From NCBI GenBank assembly GCA_947095535.1, contig OX352774.1, forward strand, positions 223,932,965 to 223,996,964: DNA of 64,000 nucleotides. The letters run 5' to 3'. This document shows positions 61,201-64,000 of the stretch, piece after piece. This DNA is from Poecilobothrus nobilitatus. Taxonomy: Eukaryota; Arthropoda; Insecta; Diptera; Dolichopodidae. Both the position numbers and the translations under genes were made by a program. The notes under the pieces were generated by a model. It was not told the DNA's origin, ran no database searches, and saw only the letters and a list, made by a program, of their open reading frames with translations. The first letter of the stretch is position 1. The number at the start of each line of letters is the position of its first letter.

Positions 61201-64000
61201 TATTTGGCTAATTTCGTCGTTTATTATGATGTGTATAGATGATTAAGGATATTTAAATTTAAACTTCTTTAAAAATTTTAAAAAAATTATTTAAAAATAT
61301 TAAAATAATTTTGTACAAATTGTTTTTTTTTTAAGAGTACATACATAGTTACAAAATAATAAAAAAATTAAAAAAAAAAAATACAAAACCAAGCAATAAA
61401 TATTTAATTAAATATTATAATTTAATGATTGGATGGGTTTTTTTCTTAATACGGAGAAAAAGTTGTAAGATTTTTTCGAAAAAATGAAAAGGAATTAATA
61501 GTGAGCAAAAATGATATAATTTGATAGACCTAATAATAATATTTTATTTGTATATAATATGTATATGTATGTATTTGCATTTATCTAGACACCCTTCTAA
61601 ATTAATTACATAATGTATTTTTGTTTTTTTTTGAACAAATGGTTTTATGGTAAATTAAAAAAATTATCAATTTTCATTACTTATAAAAATTAAAATAAAA
61701 GTTTAGAAAATATGTCAAACAATAATTAAATAGTTAATATTTTTATTTTTTTTGTTTTTTTATTATTATCAGCAGTATTATAAATTATATACTATAATAT
61801 ATTTAAATATAAATATAAATAAAATTTAATTTAGGTAAGTACTTTTAAGTAAATTTCAAAATAGATGAAACGATAAAAAAACGCAAGAAATTTCGTACGG
61901 TTTTTTTCGTGAAGTATAAACGAGTAACTAGTCAAAATGAAAACGTAATGACAATAAAATCATATGATGTGTAACTTTACTTTTTGTTTACAAGTTATGT
62001 GTGAAATTAGTACAAATGTAATTTTAAAATTTATCTGTTTTTAATTGTTTTTAGAATGAATAAAAAAAAAGAGAATTGACAATAAAGATATGCATTGTAA
62101 TTTTAGTTATATTGAAATTTTTAAAAGTGGGGCCTCGTTACAGTAATTTCCCCTTACGACATGTAAAGCAACGCCTGAAAAGGAAAGGCTGTGTAAATTT
62201 CCTTGTTACATTTATGTGGCAGGCAAATGTACTAAAAAAAAAAAAACATGTTTAAAAGTAATTAAAAAAAATAGAAGGTTGAAAAAACAAATAAAAAAAA
62301 AAACAGTATAATCAATAGGACTAGAAATAAAGATGGATACTTTATAATTTAATATTATATATTTCTATTTGTATATTTGCATTAATATAATTTTAAAATT
62401 TCCGACTTCTCAAGTAAAAGTAACTTTTTACGTAAATAAATTTTTAATTTTTACGTATTGTCATCTTTTTACGGAAACTTTACATGACGTTTCTCCAATT
62501 TATAGACATTTGATTTTTCGTGCAGTTTTTTTTTTTTTGATATTTTTATCATCTATTTTGGCTCTGTTCATTTTCATACCATATATTTACATTTTATTGC
62601 TAGACATTTTACTCGTCTCTTTTCATTTCGTTACGTCTATTTTGTGCTAAACTTTAATACATTATGTAATATAATTTAATTTAATTTTTTTATGATGATA
62701 TAAAATTAAAACAAGTATGTAAATGAAAGTTGGTACAATAATTTGGCACAATGGTAAAAATTGTTATGTATGAAACAATCAAAAAAAAAAAAAAACCCAA
62801 AATAGAATTTGATTGAATTTTTTAATTACTAAAATTTACCATAACATTAACGCATAATAAATAATCTTTTAGTTAATTTTTAGATGGAAAAAATCAAATA
62901 AAACCGATTTGTTCAAAATGAATTGTATGCAAATAAAATATTAAGGCAACTATTTAAAATATTGCTTAATGAAAATTCCTATATCTTTAGTAACATTACG
63001 TCTTTCTTTATTTCAAAATATTTATTAAAAGTCGAAATCTAAAAATAATTAATCATATACATAATAGTAAAAAAAACAAACAAAAATAAAAAAAATCAAA
63101 AATTGTAAAAAAAAAAAAGACTTAAATATAAATTTTTTCATAGTCATATTCAAACATAATATTCTTATTTAGGCTATTGTTAAAGTTTTAGTAGAGTTTT
63201 TAGGTATATAAAAAATCATTTAGATATAAAAATGTTGTGTTTGTTATATAAATTACTTCTTTTTATTTTCATAAAAATGTAAAATGTAAAATAAATAAAA
63301 TATTATTTTTATAAATTTAATTTTTAAACATGCATAAATGAAAAAGTTTAAATGTGCGACAACCATTTCGGAAAAAAAGAAAAAATACATAATTTAATTC
63401 GAAACAAATACAATTTATATTATTAATAAAATTTTTTTTCAATATTAAATATATATTAAATATTTTATACAAAGATTTTTTTTTTTTTAAAGATAAAATA
63501 CATAAATTATAAGTGCACATACATATATCTTAAATTTCTATTTTGATAAAATCTTTTGACATCATTTAAAATTAATAATATACAAATTTAACTAATATAT
63601 AAATAAAAATAAAAATAAAAAAAAAAAATACTTGTAATTTATTAATATATATTAATAATTTAAAAAAATAATTTTAAATTTTATTTAAAAAAAAAAAAAG
63701 AATAATGTAAATAATTAAAAAAAATTGTTTTTAGAGTCTGATTTTCTTTTAAGTTTTATAATTGTTATTAATACTTTAATTAGAGTTGTATTAATATAAT
63801 AATTGATTTTTTTTTTTTTATAATTAAATTTAATCACAGCCAAAAAGTCCGTTCTTTTTGTAATTCATTTTAAGATTAGCGTTACATTATTAAATCAGAC
63901 TTTTGAAATTAAAATATAAATTGTTAAATATATAAGTATATATGAATACATATATGTATGTATTATATTAGTTATATATTATTGAAGAAAAATGTATATA
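58243..64000. other. AT-rich intergenic DNA to the window end
   Basis: No gene is supported. The stretch has dense poly-T and poly-A runs, TA/TATG microsatellites (for example near 60640-60680, 60870-60900 and 60980-61020) and one SINE fragment (62128-62246). The plus-strand frame at 62369-62650 is Phe/Ile/Leu-rich with no motif and is judged a chance frame. Confidence 0.55.
62128..62246 (+). mobile_element. 5'-truncated SINE
   Basis: From about 62141 the sequence (AATTTCCCCTTACGACAT... GCAACGCCTGAAAAGG... CATTTATGTGGCAGG, then an A run) matches the body and tail of the SINE at 2285-2494 in direct orientation. The tRNA-like head is missing, as is usual for incomplete reverse transcription. 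Confidence 0.65.

Noticed and set aside
62369..62650. 93-codon plus-strand hydrophobic frame
   Set aside because: Phe/Ile/Leu-rich, as expected from T-rich DNA. No membrane-protein family was recognised and there are no splice partners.

Overview
The window is nuclear DNA from an insect, most likely a fly (Diptera). It is strongly AT-rich, with GT-AG introns ending in T-rich acceptors. Most of it is gene-poor and carries small transposons, tRNA-derived SINEs, TA/TATG microsatellites and long poly-A/T runs. The gene products closely match insect proteins. The clearest is circadian TIMELESS, whose conserved blocks follow the Drosophila protein closely. The species cannot be fixed from the sequence alone.

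Seven protein-coding genes could be built exon by exon. Six are spliced, and all spliced totals are divisible by three. (1) timeless, minus strand, 11522-26961, 15 coding exons, 1418 aa, with introns up to 4.6 kb full of mobile elements. (2) An F-box protein fused to a ubiquitin-conjugating-enzyme (UBC) domain, minus, 28247-29884, 5 exons, 462 aa; Gly stands where the catalytic Cys should be. (3) A secreted trypsin, plus, 47791-49197, 5 exons, 263 aa. (4) Cytoplasmic leucyl-tRNA synthetase, minus, 49369-53363, 6 exons, 1178 aa; its first coding exon is only the ATG. (5) RNA polymerase II subunit RPB9, plus, 54078-54464, single exon, 128 aa. (6) The U5 snRNP protein DIM1, minus, 54563-55048, 2 exons, 142 aa. 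(7) An M3-family (oligopeptidase A-like) protein, plus, 55871-58169, 3 exons, 723 aa; it has lost every zinc ligand and the catalytic Glu, so it should be a pseudopeptidase.

Layout: 1-11.5 kb is intergenic with SINEs and a fold-back element; 11.5-27 kb is timeless; 28.2-29.9 kb is the F-box/UBC gene; 29.9-47.8 kb is an 18-kb gene desert; 47.8-58.2 kb is a compact cluster of five genes alternating +,-,+,-,+; 58.2-64 kb is intergenic again. Within the cluster, trypsin/LeuRS and RPB9/DIM1 are convergent pairs, while LeuRS/RPB9 and DIM1/M3 are divergent pairs sharing 0.7-0.8 kb promoter intervals. The genes are mostly housekeeping (translation, transcription, splicing) and do not form one pathway; timeless is the regulatory gene.

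The points most worth a second look are the dead M3 peptidase, the catalytically dead-looking F-box/UBC fusion, the in-frame stop right after the last timeless splice donor (relevant to intron-retention isoforms), and an inverted pair of repeats built from 477-bp tandem units at 17.4-18.7 kb and 44.5-46.3 kb.
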